The notes beneath the pieces are model-generated. The model did not search any database, had not been told where the DNA came from, and saw only the letters and a list, made by a program, of their open reading frames with translations. Positions 1 through 9,144 of a stretch of 64,000 nucleotides of DNA are shown one piece after another; the first letter of the stretch is position 1; each line of letters opens with the position of its first letter. A program made the translations under genes and the position numbers. Source of the stretch: Flammeovirga sp. SJP92 (GTDB taxonomy: Bacteria; Bacteroidota; Bacteroidia; Cytophagales; Flammeovirgaceae); contig NZ_LQAQ01000098.1 of the NCBI RefSeq assembly GCF_001583495.1, forward strand, positions 1 through 64,000. Reading direction: 5' to 3'.

Positions 1-37
1 CATCGCTGATTTTCAACTGAATCAAATACCTTTTCAT
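1..37 (-). CDS. Possible 5' end of a gene leaving the window on the left
   Basis: On the minus strand an ATG at 37 opens a frame reading MKRYLIQLKISD up to the window edge without a stop. It lies about 75 nt downstream of a good Bacteroidota-type promoter (118-147), which is the main reason to think it is real. Only 12 codons are visible, there is no recognisable ribosome binding site, and no family can be assigned. It could equally be a chance frame in a leader RNA. Confidence 0.3.
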   Translation of the reverse strand, partial: MKRYLIQLKISD

Positions 38-57
38 TATATCAATCACCCTGAATC

Positions 58-79
58 GGGTTATCACATAGGATAACCC
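58..79 (-). promoter_or_regulatory. Leader hairpin, possible attenuator
   Basis: GGGTTATC (58-65) and GATAACCC (72-79) form a perfect 8-bp stem with a 6-nt loop. It lies in the minus-strand leader between the promoter at 118-147 and the ATG at 37. No T-run follows on the minus strand, so it is not a standard terminator in that direction. On the plus strand six T's occur at 87-92, too far away for a clean terminator. Confidence 0.35.
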
Positions 80-117
80 CTACGTGTTTTTTCCTCAGCC
101 GTTTACTGAAGGGAGTG

Positions 118-147
118 CAAAGGTAATAGGATGTTTTTTAAATGCAA
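118..147 (-). promoter_or_regulatory. Bacteroidota -33/-7 promoter, leftward
   Basis: Read on the minus strand, TTG (147-145), a 19-bp spacer and TACCTTTG (125-118) match the Bacteroidota primary sigma consensus TTG-N19-TAnnTTTG exactly. Transcription would start near 111 and run off the left edge. The driven gene is outside the window except for its possible first codons. Confidence 0.6.
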
Positions 148-217
148 TAGGTTTATTCATTTTTTGATTTAAACAAAAATCAACAACAGTGCAGTTATCT
201 AAAAATCAATTATTTAA

Positions 218-2680
218 TTATCTCCTTTCTAAGTCAAAAAATATAGAATTAGAGAATAAATGCATTCCATTGATCCAAAAACCCCTAATTAATGGATTAT
301 CGACATAATAGAAGACCTGTCCTTTTTTGTATTTCTCTGCTGCTATTAATGTTGATTCTCCTAATGAGTTCTTCAATTCTTCTCCTATATATCCAGAAAC
401 AGCATCAGTTTTAGCAATTAAACCAATATTATACCCATGATTTAGTAATGGAAGCTTATGGTTATTCTCCTTTATAAGGAAATACTCTTTTGAAAGACCT
501 TTAGAAATTAAAGAAGATTCAGGCAATCTTAACTCCATTATACAACCCAATGCTTTATTCTCTGTTTTCCCCTTCGCCATAAACATTGCTTCTATATTAA
601 ATAACTTCTGCATTTTCTTGCTCATTTCTAATTCATGAATCTCATCTACTACTTTTATCGCTTTCTCTAATAAAATAACCTTTCCTCCTCTTTCTATAAA
701 ACTCTTGACTAAACTAGATATTTTAGAATTATACTGTCCATCAGAAATTATTAGTGTATTAACTTTCGACAAATCGAAGCTTGTTACTTTATCGGCGTAA
801 AAAACATTAATAGGATATTCAATCACTTTGTCAAAGTAATACCACAGACTACCAAACTTTACAGGATTTACATCTTCCCCAGCAAGAACTGCAATACGAG
901 GAGTTTTCATTACTTCAACTTTCCTTTCCCAATTAGAATCATTGATATGAATCAACTGAGGTATTACATTATTTTCTTCGATTACTTTTTTAAAAGCATC
1001 AAATTTTCGAGACATCATTAAACCAAAATATGGAAATACAATACTTCCTTTGGGAATAATCTGTTGATTGTATTCAAAGTCTTTCATTAAGTGGCCCACT
1101 TTGATTTGTTCCTGCATCAACTTTGATATCAGTTTAACATCAGAAATAGATTCCCATTCTAAGACGAAGAAGGTAGAATCCGTCAATGCAGTTTCATCAA
1201 TACCACTTTTACTTTTTAATACTTTTTTTTGAGTAACCTTTTCTATCACCTCTTCTGTTTCCAACATGTCCAAACCAAAAGCATAAGGCAATGACCAAGC
1301 TGTAAGATCATAAGTTGTAGAATCTGTAAAATCTGCCTTGGGCTCTAAAAGCACCTTCAGCATACGCCCCATTGTTTGGTCTGTTGAAAAAACAATGTCT
1401 CCTTTCTCAATTTTTCTTTTTATTTGTTTTTGCTCAAAGTAGCTGTAACCTTTAACTGTTTTACTTTTTAAAACCTGTTCTCTTACGACTCCTTGTCTTT
1501 CCAATATAGAAGACATTAATTCAATGTTCTCTGAGTTCTTCTTTGTAGGAGTAATTATATAATTTTTCACAACTCCTCTATTAGCGTGGAAAAAGGCCTC
1601 ATATTCTCTCAATAATTCATTTTGATATTCTTCTGCTATTATTAAAGTCATCAAGGATGTCTCAAAATGTTTCTGAATTCTGCCTTCTAGTGTTATTTCT
1701 TTCGTTTCATCTTTCGACTTATAAGATAATCCCGCCACTCCGTGTCCTCCTTGTTCAAAAGTAAAACCTACAGCTCCATTAAAACACGTCCAGCTATCCC
1801 CATAACTTGGGTACAATAAATCGAACACTTTACGTGTGAAGTATTCCCAATCCTGAGTTTTGAAATAAGATTCATATTTTTCGGATGCAATCTTTTGATA
1901 CTTTTTTTGCCATGAAGTTACCTCTTTATGAATAGGATCTGCTGATGGCCCGAAGAAATATGAATATTGTGGCATCATTTCGTGAAAATCTACAAACACC
2001 TGAGGGTACCACTTTCTATATAATTCGGTTCTTTGGATTGTTTCTATTTGTGTACCCCATGCCCAATCTCTATTCAAATCAAATAAGTAATGGTTATATC
2101 TCCCCGTAGGCCATGGTTCAAGATGTTCCCATGTAGAAGGTTTTTGATTAATAAAGGATCCTTCTTTTGCTCTAAAATTGTTTACATATCGATCCCTACC
2201 ATCAGGATTTAAACATGGATCAATTATCACTATCAAATTTTCTAGAAGACCGGCGTATTTATCTTTCAAAAGTTCAAATGCTACTTTCATAGAGACCTCA
2301 GAACCTGATGCTTCATTACCATGCACATTATAACCTAACCAAACTATAGCATTAGAATGTGAAGGTTTGCCTTCTAAAAAACCTGCTCTCTGTAAATTGG
2401 ATTGACGAATACTTTCTAAATTCTGAATGTTTTTTGGAGAAGATATAGCCAATACAAAAAGAGGTCGACCTTCATAGGTCTCTCCATAAGGAATATATTC
2501 GACTTTTAATGACTCATCAGCTAGATAAGATAAATAATCATGTATTTTATGATGATAGGTAAATTGAGTTCCTAAATTATATTCTAAAAATTCGGATGGC
2601 GACTTTAAAGTTTGACTGTATGAAAATGTTGATAAAAAAAATAAACAGATCCACTGAATATAGAACAGTAGTCTTTGCAT
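218..2680 (-). CDS. Secreted M14-family zinc carboxypeptidase
   Basis: A predicted metallo-carboxypeptidase acting outside the cytoplasm on peptides. Residues 1-22 form a signal peptide (hydrophobic core, cleavage near YSQ). The M14 zinc site is visible: H120 and E123 in NVHGNEASG and H233 in DFHEM. DPCLNPDGR (154-162) and DLNRDW (201-206) are the usual substrate-binding segments, and E309 in FTFEQGGHG is the likely general base. The catalytic domain covers about 40-350. The remaining 470 residues resemble the long C-terminal extensions of Bacteroidota M14 peptidases, with a possible glutamine-amidotransferase-like fold around 590-680 (inference). All catalytic residues are intact, so the enzyme should be active. 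The gene stands alone and no clear promoter was seen upstream. Confidence 0.9.
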   Translation of the reverse strand: MQRLLFYIQWICLFFLSTFSYSQTLKSPSEFLEYNLGTQFTYHHKIHDYLSYLADESLKVEYIPYGETYEGRPLFVLAISSPKNIQNLESIRQSNLQRAGFLEGKPSHSNAIVWLGYNVHGNEASGSEVSMKVAFELLKDKYAGLLENLIVIIDPCLNPDGRDRYVNNFRAKEGSFINQKPSTWEHLEPWPTGRYNHYLFDLNRDWAWGTQIETIQRTELYRKWYPQVFVDFHEMMPQYSYFFGPSADPIHKEVTSWQKKYQKIASEKYESYFKTQDWEYFTRKVFDLLYPSYGDSWTCFNGAVGFTFEQGGHGVAGLSYKSKDETKEITLEGRIQKHFETSLMTLIIAEEYQNELLREYEAFFHANRGVVKNYIITPTKKNSENIELMSSILERQGVVREQVLKSKTVKGYSYFEQKQIKRKIEKGDIVFSTDQTMGRMLKVLLEPKADFTDSTTYDLTAWSLPYAFGLDMLETEEVIEKVTQKKVLKSKSGIDETALTDSTFFVLEWESISDVKLISKLMQEQIKVGHLMKDFEYNQQIIPKGSIVFPYFGLMMSRKFDAFKKVIEENNVIPQLIHINDSNWERKVEVMKTPRIAVLAGEDVNPVKFGSLWYYFDKVIEYPINVFYADKVTSFDLSKVNTLIISDGQYNSKISSLVKSFIERGGKVILLEKAIKVVDEIHELEMSKKMQKLFNIEAMFMAKGKTENKALGCIMELRLPESSLISKGLSKEYFLIKENNHKLPLLNHGYNIGLIAKTDAVSGYIGEELKNSLGESTLIAAEKYKKGQVFYYVDNPLIRGFWINGMHLFSNSIFFDLERR

Positions 2681-3095
2681 AGTTTCAGTTATAATATTTA
2701 TGAATAGATTAGTAAAATAGTAAGAGTATTAATGAAAGCCTAAAATCTAATCAAAAAGAATTACCTATTTCAACTCCCAAAAGGTTACTTATTGATTTTC
2801 AATGAATTCTATGTTTATAAAACAGAATATTATATTAGTATTATTAAAAATGATAACACATAATGTTAATATCTTATTTATATTTATTATATAACAGAAT
2901 TATATTTCGGTTAACATAAAATTATCAATATTTTAATCTGAATATAAAAGAAGTTCAATATTTATATTAATCAATGGTGTGAAATACATTTTTTATATAA
3001 TTTATTTTATATAAAAAATTTATTCATTATAATTGTACTAAGGTATCCCCTTATATAACAATTAAATAACATATTACTACTGATCATTTTTTTCA
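2681..3095. other. Divergent intergenic region, nothing distinct
   Basis: This 415-bp, strongly A+T-rich stretch separates the carboxypeptidase (minus) from the small secreted protein (plus). It must hold both promoters, but I found no TAnnTTTG element at a convincing distance from either gene, no strong hairpin and no small ORF worth calling. Confidence 0.6.
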
Positions 3096-3506
3096 ATGCG
3101 ATTAAATTCCTTACTAGCATTTATGTTTTTACTTTTCACAGTAAATACATCATTTGCCATTGTCGACAGTAATGAACCGACTTCAAAGGCTACAAAGTTG
3201 GAGGAGAGTGCTACTGCGTCTAGCACACGTTACATCTTTCTTAAAACAGTAAAGAAAGATTGTTTAGAAGGAGACACAGAGATTGTTTCTTCAATCATTC
3301 AGGTAAATATCAAGAATTTTGCACAGGAGAAATTTAAGATTCTAGCAAAATTTGAGAATGAAGTTTCAAAAAAGTATCCAAAAAATGTAATTCATGTAAA
3401 TCTTAACTGTATAGAAGGTGTCTATACTGATCTTAGAAGTGCTACAGATGCTAAAAAAGCATTAATTGACAATGTAGAGAAATCAAGATCTATCGTTTTA
3501 AGATAA
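3096..3506 (+). CDS. Small secreted protein of unknown function
   Basis: A 136-residue protein I do not recognise. Residues 1-21 are a typical signal peptide ending in SFA, so the mature protein of about 115 residues is periplasmic or secreted. It has two cysteines (C56 and C105), which could form one disulfide. The mature part looks like a small alpha/beta domain with a Lys/Glu-rich helix near 76-95. There is no lipobox and no transmembrane segment after the signal. It is transcribed alone and converges on clpB, with a shared terminator in the 50-bp gap. Confidence 0.7.
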   Translation: MRLNSLLAFMFLLFTVNTSFAIVDSNEPTSKATKLEESATASSTRYIFLKTVKKDCLEGDTEIVSSIIQVNIKNFAQEKFKILAKFENEVSKKYPKNVIHVNLNCIEGVYTDLRSATDAKKALIDNVEKSRSIVLR

Positions 3507-3537
3507 AAAAGCGAAATCTCACAAGGAAATTCCGCTT
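3501..3537 (-). terminator. Intrinsic terminator of clpB
   Basis: AAGCGAAAT (3509-3517) pairs with ATTCCGCTT (3529-3537) with one mismatch. On the minus strand the stem is followed by TTTTTTATC, the expected U-tract for clpB. On the plus strand the tail is only CTTCTTATT, so it may also act weakly on the convergent gene. Confidence 0.7.
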
Positions 3538-3556
3538 CTTATTAAATTCTCAGAAA

Positions 3557-6166
3557 CTATTTATTCTTAAAAACTAATTGATCGTTTTCAACATCAATTA
3601 ATACTATTGAATCTTTTTGGACATCACCTTTCAAGATAGATTTTGATAAATCATTCAGAATATATCTTTGCATTACTCTTTTCAATGGTCGTGCTCCAAA
3701 TTCAGGTTCATATCCCAAATCTGACACTTTATTCAAAGCATCAGGAGTAATTTCAATTTCTATTCCGTTGCTATGAATCCTATTCCGTATATCCTTGAAT
3801 TGAATAGAGGCAATTTTTCTCATATTCTCTCTGGTTAGAGGCTGGAACATCAGTATTTCGTCTATTCTGTTTAAAAATTCAGGACGTACCGTATTCTTAA
3901 GTAAATCCAAAGCTTTATCCCTACAGTTTTCTAGAATTTCTTCTTTCTGAATTGAAGAAGTTGCTTTCTCAAGATCATTTATCTTATCCATCATAAAATG
4001 TGCTCCCATATTTGAAGTCATGATTACAATGGTATTCTTGAAGTCAGCAACACGTCCTTTGTTATCTGTAAGACGACCATCATCCAATACTTGCAACAAG
4101 ATATTAAAAACATCAGGATGAGCTTTTTCTATTTCATCCAATAAGATAACAGAGTAAGGTCTTCTTCTCACCTCTTCTGTAAGTTGACCACCTTCATCAT
4201 ATCCAACATAACCTGGAGGCGCTCCAATCAGACGACTTACTGCATGCTTCTCCTGATATTCAGACATATCAATACGCACCATTGCTTTCTCATCATCAAA
4301 CAAGTAATCTGCTAGTGCTTTTGCTAACTCAGTTTTACCAACACCAGTTGAACCTAGGAATAAGAAAGAACCTATTGGCCTGCGTGGGTCTTGCAACCCT
4401 GCACGACTTCTTCTTACTGCATCTGATATGGCTGTTATAGCTTCATCTTGTCCTGCCACGCGTTTTCCAAGCTCATTTTCAAGATAAAGCAGTTTTTCCC
4501 TTTCGCCTTGTACCATCTTAGCCACTGGAATTCCTGTCCATCTTGACACTACTTCGGCAATATCTTCAGAATTGACCTCTGTACGAAGCATCACATTTCC
4601 AGAAGTAGATTCAGCTTCAGCATCTTTTTGCAATACTTCCAGCTGCTTTTCTGCCTCTACAATCTTACCATAACGTATTTCTGCAACCCTGCCATAGTCA
4701 CCAGCACGTTCAGCTTGATCAGCTTCAATTTTATATTTATCAATATCACGTTTCAATTGCTTTATGCCATCCAATGTCTGCTTTTCACGTTTCCATTCAT
4801 CTTCTAGCTCATTAAGCTTTCCCGTTAGAATTCGAATTTGATCCGTTAATATGTTTTCCTTCTCTACATCCTTTTCCCTACGGATAGCTTCCCTTTCAAT
4901 TTCTAACTGCATGACTTTTCTTTTGATCTCATCTACCTCTTCAGGCATAGAGTTCATTTGAATCCTCATTCTTGAAGCAGCTTCGTCCATCAAATCAATA
5001 GCTTTATCAGGAAGAAAACGATCTGAAATATATCTATCAGAAAGCTTTACAGAAGCAATGATCGCATCATCTTTAATTCTTACGCCATGATGTACTTCGT
5101 ACTTTTCTTTTATACCTCTAAGAATTGAAATAGCATCATCAACAGAAGGTTCGCCAACAGTTACAGGCTGGAAACGTCTTTCAAGTGCTTTGTCTTTCTC
5201 TATATATTTCTGATACTCTTTTAGCGTAGTTGCACCAATAGATCTCAATTCACCTCTTGCTAATGCTGGCTTCAATAAGTTAGCCGCATCCATAGCACTA
5301 TCGCCTCCTGCTCCTGCACCAATCAATGTATGGATCTCATCAATAAATAAAATGATTTTTCCATCTGCACTTTGTACTTCTTTGATTACTGCTTTCAAAC
5401 GTTCCTCAAACTCACCTTTATATTTTGCACCAGCAACCAAAGCCCCCATATCAAGAGAAGCAATGCTTATGTCTTCCAAGTTTTCTGGAATATCACCTGC
5501 AACAATTCTCTGTGCTAACCCTTCAGCAATTGCTGTTTTACCTACACCCGGTTCTCCAATCAGCATTGGATTGTTTTTGGTTCTTCTAGATAAGATTTGA
5601 AGCACACGTCGGATTTCCTCATCACGTCCAATTACAGGGTCCAACTTACCATCTCTCGCCATTTGAGTTAAATCAATCGCATATCTTTCAAGCGACTGAT
5701 ATTGTCCCTCTGCATTCTGGTCCGTGACTTTATTTCCTTTTCTTAATTCCTTAATGGCCTTTTTTAGGTAATCTTTCGTAAAACCAGCTTGTTTTAAAAG
5801 CTGTGCAACTTTATCACTTCCATCTAATAGGCCTAATAATATATGTTCTACTGCTACAAACTCATCTTCCATCTCCCCCATAAAACGTTCTGCTGCTTGT
5901 AGTGCTTTTGCCGCTTCGTTTGATAAATAAGGATTATCGCCTGTTGATTTTGGATAGGTCTGAACAATTTGATCTACTTGCTGATCAAGATTAGCTTTAT
6001 CTGCCTTTATTTTATTAGTCAAAAAAGAAATCATATTATCCTCTTGCTGGATAATTGCTTTCAGTAAGTGACCTGTTTCTATTACTTGTTGTTGTAATCC
6101 TTTTGCAATCGTCTGTGCTTTTTGCAAAGCTTCTTGCGACCGGATTGTATATTTTTCGAAATTCAT
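3557..6166 (-). CDS. clpB: ATP-dependent disaggregase ClpB
   Basis: A Hsp100 disaggregase that works with DnaK in the cytoplasm to resolubilise aggregated proteins. At 869 residues it has the normal full length. Order: Clp N-domain (about 1-145), first AAA+ module with Walker A GEPGVGKT (204-211) and Walker B ILFIDE (272-277), the coiled-coil M-domain (about 405-520) that distinguishes ClpB from ClpA/ClpC, and the second AAA+ module with Walker A GSTGVGKT (605-612) and Walker B VILLDE (673-678). The start gives the standard MNFEKYTIRS opening. It is a single-gene unit bounded downstream by a terminator. I saw neither a CIRCE-type repeat nor a clear promoter upstream. Confidence 0.97.
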   Translation of the reverse strand: MNFEKYTIRSQEALQKAQTIAKGLQQQVIETGHLLKAIIQQEDNMISFLTNKIKADKANLDQQVDQIVQTYPKSTGDNPYLSNEAAKALQAAERFMGEMEDEFVAVEHILLGLLDGSDKVAQLLKQAGFTKDYLKKAIKELRKGNKVTDQNAEGQYQSLERYAIDLTQMARDGKLDPVIGRDEEIRRVLQILSRRTKNNPMLIGEPGVGKTAIAEGLAQRIVAGDIPENLEDISIASLDMGALVAGAKYKGEFEERLKAVIKEVQSADGKIILFIDEIHTLIGAGAGGDSAMDAANLLKPALARGELRSIGATTLKEYQKYIEKDKALERRFQPVTVGEPSVDDAISILRGIKEKYEVHHGVRIKDDAIIASVKLSDRYISDRFLPDKAIDLMDEAASRMRIQMNSMPEEVDEIKRKVMQLEIEREAIRREKDVEKENILTDQIRILTGKLNELEDEWKREKQTLDGIKQLKRDIDKYKIEADQAERAGDYGRVAEIRYGKIVEAEKQLEVLQKDAEAESTSGNVMLRTEVNSEDIAEVVSRWTGIPVAKMVQGEREKLLYLENELGKRVAGQDEAITAISDAVRRSRAGLQDPRRPIGSFLFLGSTGVGKTELAKALADYLFDDEKAMVRIDMSEYQEKHAVSRLIGAPPGYVGYDEGGQLTEEVRRRPYSVILLDEIEKAHPDVFNILLQVLDDGRLTDNKGRVADFKNTIVIMTSNMGAHFMMDKINDLEKATSSIQKEEILENCRDKALDLLKNTVRPEFLNRIDEILMFQPLTRENMRKIASIQFKDIRNRIHSNGIEIEITPDALNKVSDLGYEPEFGARPLKRVMQRYILNDLSKSILKGDVQKDSIVLIDVENDQLVFKNK

Positions 6167-6495
6167 ATTCTATTTGTTTTATTGAAGTTATTAGAGAATT
6201 AGTATTATCCGTCTCCGGTTGTATACTCATCAATAACTGTTCAAAATGGTAAAATCAGTCATATTTTCTGAATTGTACTTAAAATTTCTTCACTGTATGA
6301 CGAAAAGTCATTAATCAACTGAAAAACAGAAAAATAACTAGACATTTTGTCTTTTTTTTCATTTCTCATCAATTTGAAGATTGTATTTTATTGTGAATGA
6401 TTATAAAGGTTTAGTGAAATTGGTGTCTTGCACTAAACTATGATTGTCTTCAAAATATAGATACTATTGAATCCCAATTAAATACTGTTTATAAT

Positions 6496-6576
6496 ATGAT
6501 GAATTTCGTTAAATACTTTGGTCTTGCCTTAGTCACTTTTTTTATACTGATGAAGTATATCATTTTTGGAAAATAA
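6496..6576 (+). CDS. Possible 26-residue single-pass membrane peptide
   Basis: The plus-strand ATG at 6496 (a second ATG follows at 6499) opens a 26-codon frame beginning MMNFVKYFGLALV and ending KYIIFGK. The middle is one hydrophobic stretch of about 18 residues flanked by lysines, the look of a small inner-membrane protein. It ends 3 bp before a hairpin (6580-6605). There is no Shine-Dalgarno, which is normal for this phylum, and no clear promoter. It may be chance. Confidence 0.3.
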   Translation: MMNFVKYFGLALVTFFILMKYIIFGK

Positions 6577-6605
6577 AAAGGGTAGCAACCTTAAGATTAC
6601 TACCC
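6571..6605 (-). terminator. Terminator of the GH15 gene
   Basis: GGGTAG (6580-6585) pairs with CTACCC (6600-6605), with two more A-T pairs inside. On the minus strand the stem is followed by CTTTTATTTTCC, the U-tract for the leftward GH15 transcript. Confidence 0.7.
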
Positions 6606-6630
6606 TGTCTATTATTAAACTTTACTTATT

Positions 6631-8418
6631 TTATAAGAAGTTTGGTAAATCTAATTTTTTAGAAATTCTATACGCTGCATTCATCAAACCTACGTGACTG
6701 TAAGTTTGAGGGAAATTCCCCCATTGACTACCATCTGAAGAATCCACATCTTCTGATAATAATCCAACATGATTAGCATAGCTACTCACTTTCTCAAAGT
6801 AATCAATTGCTTCTTTAATTCTTCCTACACAAGCTAATGCTTCAATGTACCAATAAGCACAAATCAAGAATGTTGTTTCTGGCGCACCAAAATCATCTAC
6901 GTGCTTATAACGATAGAATAAACCATCTTTTGCCATCAATTCTTTTTCCATTCCTGCCAAGTGACGTTTAGCTCTTTCAGAGTTTGGATCAAGGTAATTC
7001 ATAGTGATCAGCTGTAAACATGACGCATCCATATCTTTTGCACCTGCCGCTTGCATATAAACACCAGTCTCCTCATCATAACATTTCTCAATCATTTCAG
7101 CTGCACGCTCTTTGATTTTCAATGCTTTGTCTGCCATTTTCACATCATCAAAGTACTGTGCCATTTTATATGCTGCTGAAGCTCCTGCCCAGTGGAAAAG
7201 GAAAGTATAACAATAGTGGCCTGGACGATCTCTGAATTCCCATAAACCAGCATCTTTTTCCTCCATTGTATCAGCGATTTTCTGTAAAGTATGCTCTACT
7301 AATTTCTTTGTATGCATTCTATACTTATTCGTGAAACGCTCATCAGCATATAGAGGTAGTAAAGACGTTAGTACCTGACCATAAACATCATTTTGAATAT
7401 GAGTATAAGCATCATTACCAATTCTTACAGGTTTATTTTCTCCCAAATACCCTTTTAATGGCATTTCAATCTCAGTAATTTTTTTCTGAGCTGTAATTGT
7501 ATAAAGTGGCTGGTAACGATCTTCTTCCTGCTTCGTTACATTTTCAATATATTTGAAATAAGCTTCTACTTCTTCAAAGTGACCAATGTTGTTGAAAGCA
7601 TTCAGGGTATAATAAGTATCACGCATCCAACAATAACGGTAATCCCAGTTACGTGTACTCTTATGATATTCTGGAAGCGAAGTTGTACCGGATGCTATAA
7701 TTGCTCCTGTATCTTCGTATTGGTGTATTTTTAAGATTAATGAAGAACGAATTAATTTTTCTTGATGGAAGAAACTGATACTTGTTGATTTCACCCAGTT
7801 TCTCCAATATCTTTTTGTTCTTGTATAGAAGTTTTCAGCTGTATTTTCAATAGCCGCCTCTAATGGTGCTCCATAAGTCAATACCGTATACACAGCACCA
7901 CTTAATACAAATGAGTTTCCTTCCATTACATAAGATAAAGGAATATTGGTTGTTAATCTCATTTGTTGATCAAAACCTTCAAAACGGATATGGTTACTTC
8001 CTTGGGATTTTTGAGGAGTCATTTCACCATAATGACCTCTTGGGTCACATACTACTTGTACAGAAGGTGTTCCTTGCATTGGTTCAATTTTACGAACCAT
8101 CATCAAAGGCTTATAATAACGATCGTCTTGCTCGAAACGAGGGGCAAAGTCAGTTACTTTAAAATCTCCATCTTCAGTATATATTTCAGTAACAAGAATA
8201 TTTGTATTGGTTACATAATACTGTTTGGTCTCCTTTATTTTAGCTAAAGGTTTAACAGAAAACTCCCCTCCTTTTTCATCGTCTAATAAGTCACCGAAAA
8301 CAAAACTGCTATCAAATCTTGGCCAGCATAACCATCTAACACTTGCTTTTGTATCGATATAGGCCATAAATGCACAGTTACCGATAACACCCATGTCGTA
8401 CTTGTGTGTTTTCTTCAT
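6631..8418 (-). CDS. GH15-family glucoamylase/trehalase-like glycosidase
   Basis: A cytoplasmic (no signal peptide) inverting alpha-glucosidase of glycoside hydrolase family 15. It opens with the family N-domain signature GVIGNCAFMAYID and the RWLCWPRFDS segment (28-38). The (alpha/alpha)6 catalytic barrel shows RNWDYRYCWMRD (256-267), part of the substrate site, and near the C terminus LLSEDVD (catalytic Glu near 556) followed by GNFPQTYSH (567-575). At 595 residues it is the usual length. The substrate could be maltodextrin, glycogen-derived oligosaccharide or trehalose; sequence alone does not decide. It is a single-gene unit divergent from the DUF1573 gene. Confidence 0.9.
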   Translation of the reverse strand: MKKTHKYDMGVIGNCAFMAYIDTKASVRWLCWPRFDSSFVFGDLLDDEKGGEFSVKPLAKIKETKQYYVTNTNILVTEIYTEDGDFKVTDFAPRFEQDDRYYKPLMMVRKIEPMQGTPSVQVVCDPRGHYGEMTPQKSQGSNHIRFEGFDQQMRLTTNIPLSYVMEGNSFVLSGAVYTVLTYGAPLEAAIENTAENFYTRTKRYWRNWVKSTSISFFHQEKLIRSSLILKIHQYEDTGAIIASGTTSLPEYHKSTRNWDYRYCWMRDTYYTLNAFNNIGHFEEVEAYFKYIENVTKQEEDRYQPLYTITAQKKITEIEMPLKGYLGENKPVRIGNDAYTHIQNDVYGQVLTSLLPLYADERFTNKYRMHTKKLVEHTLQKIADTMEEKDAGLWEFRDRPGHYCYTFLFHWAGASAAYKMAQYFDDVKMADKALKIKERAAEMIEKCYDEETGVYMQAAGAKDMDASCLQLITMNYLDPNSERAKRHLAGMEKELMAKDGLFYRYKHVDDFGAPETTFLICAYWYIEALACVGRIKEAIDYFEKVSSYANHVGLLSEDVDSSDGSQWGNFPQTYSHVGLMNAAYRISKKLDLPNFL

Positions 8419-8687
8419 GTTGTAATGTTTGTTTTTGTCGTATTAATTAATAAATCAGGATGTGAGTAAACTACAATTTACTATATTTTTCATCAAAATA
8501 TAAAACTTTGAATTCTGAAGATCGAAGTTTATTATGTTATAAAATTTCTAAAATTGTTGAGCATAAGCACTAAGAAGAACAATAAGGCGTTGAATTTGTA
8601 TAGATAATAGTAAATTTATCAACTAGAGAGGCTCTTTATTTTTTCATATATTGCCTTTCAATCAATTTAAAAACAATTACTTCAACC

Positions 8688-9068
8688 ATGAAAAAAATAA
8701 TCTTAGCTTTATTTTTAGGCTTAATCGGGATTGTTGCATCTGCTCAAGATACTACTGGACCTGTACTCACTTTTGAAGAAAAAACATACGAATTTGGTGA
8801 TATTCACCAAGGAGATGTTGTAGAACATACATTCAAATTTTCAAACACTGGAGATGCTCCTTTAGTCATTACTAATGTAACTACTACTTGTGGGTGTACT
8901 GCTCCTAATTGGCCAAAAGAACCAATTCAACCTGGTGATAATGGCGAAATTTTAGTAAAATTCAATAGTAGAGGTAAAAGAGGTGTTCAGAATAAGCCAA
9001 TCACTGTTTATTCTAATGCAAAAACGACTTCTAAAATTTCTATTACAACCAACGTACTTGTTGAATAA
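8688..9068 (+). CDS. Secreted DUF1573 protein
   Basis: A 126-residue exported protein with a signal peptide (1-19, ending ASA) and one DUF1573 domain, an immunoglobulin-like/MSP-like beta-sandwich common in Bacteroidota envelopes. The hallmark is the TTTCGCTAPNWPKEPI segment with a CGC pair of cysteines. It is a paralogue of the lipoprotein encoded at 40558-41031, sharing the YEFGDI/FDFGEI opening and the CGCTAPNW core. This one lacks a lipobox and so is probably soluble in the periplasm or secreted. Function is unknown. It stands alone and ends at a strong two-way terminator. Confidence 0.9.
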   Translation: MKKIILALFLGLIGIVASAQDTTGPVLTFEEKTYEFGDIHQGDVVEHTFKFSNTGDAPLVITNVTTTCGCTAPNWPKEPIQPGDNGEILVKFNSRGKRGVQNKPITVYSNAKTTSKISITTNVLVE

Positions 9069-9086
9069 TAGTCATCTTGATAAAAG

Positions 9087-9127
9087 AAAAATGCCTGCTT
9101 CCTTCAATTAGGAAGCAGGCATTTTTT
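9087..9127. terminator. Strong bidirectional terminator
   Basis: A perfect inverted repeat: GCCTGCTTCCT (9093-9103) and AGGAAGCAGGC (9110-9120), extended by flanking A and T runs (9087-9092 and 9121-9127), with a 6-nt loop. It serves the convergent DUF1573 gene on the plus strand and the giant ATPase gene on the minus strand. Confidence 0.92.
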
Positions 9128-9144
9128 ATAACTAGAGTTTGATA

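Larger units (their letters stand above)
6167..6630. other. Intergenic region upstream of clpB
   Basis: A 464-bp gap between two minus-strand genes. It holds the clpB leader (no convincing -33/-7 match), a possible 26-codon membrane-protein ORF on the plus strand (6496-6576), and the terminator of the GH15 gene (6571-6605). The rest is A+T-rich without visible structure. Confidence 0.6.

Noticed and set aside
1-120. TPP, cobalamin or other known riboswitch at the left edge
   Set aside because: CTGAGG and GGGGTTATCC are present, but the order and conserved cores of known classes (for example the TPP CUGAGA...GGAUAAUGC pattern) do not match.
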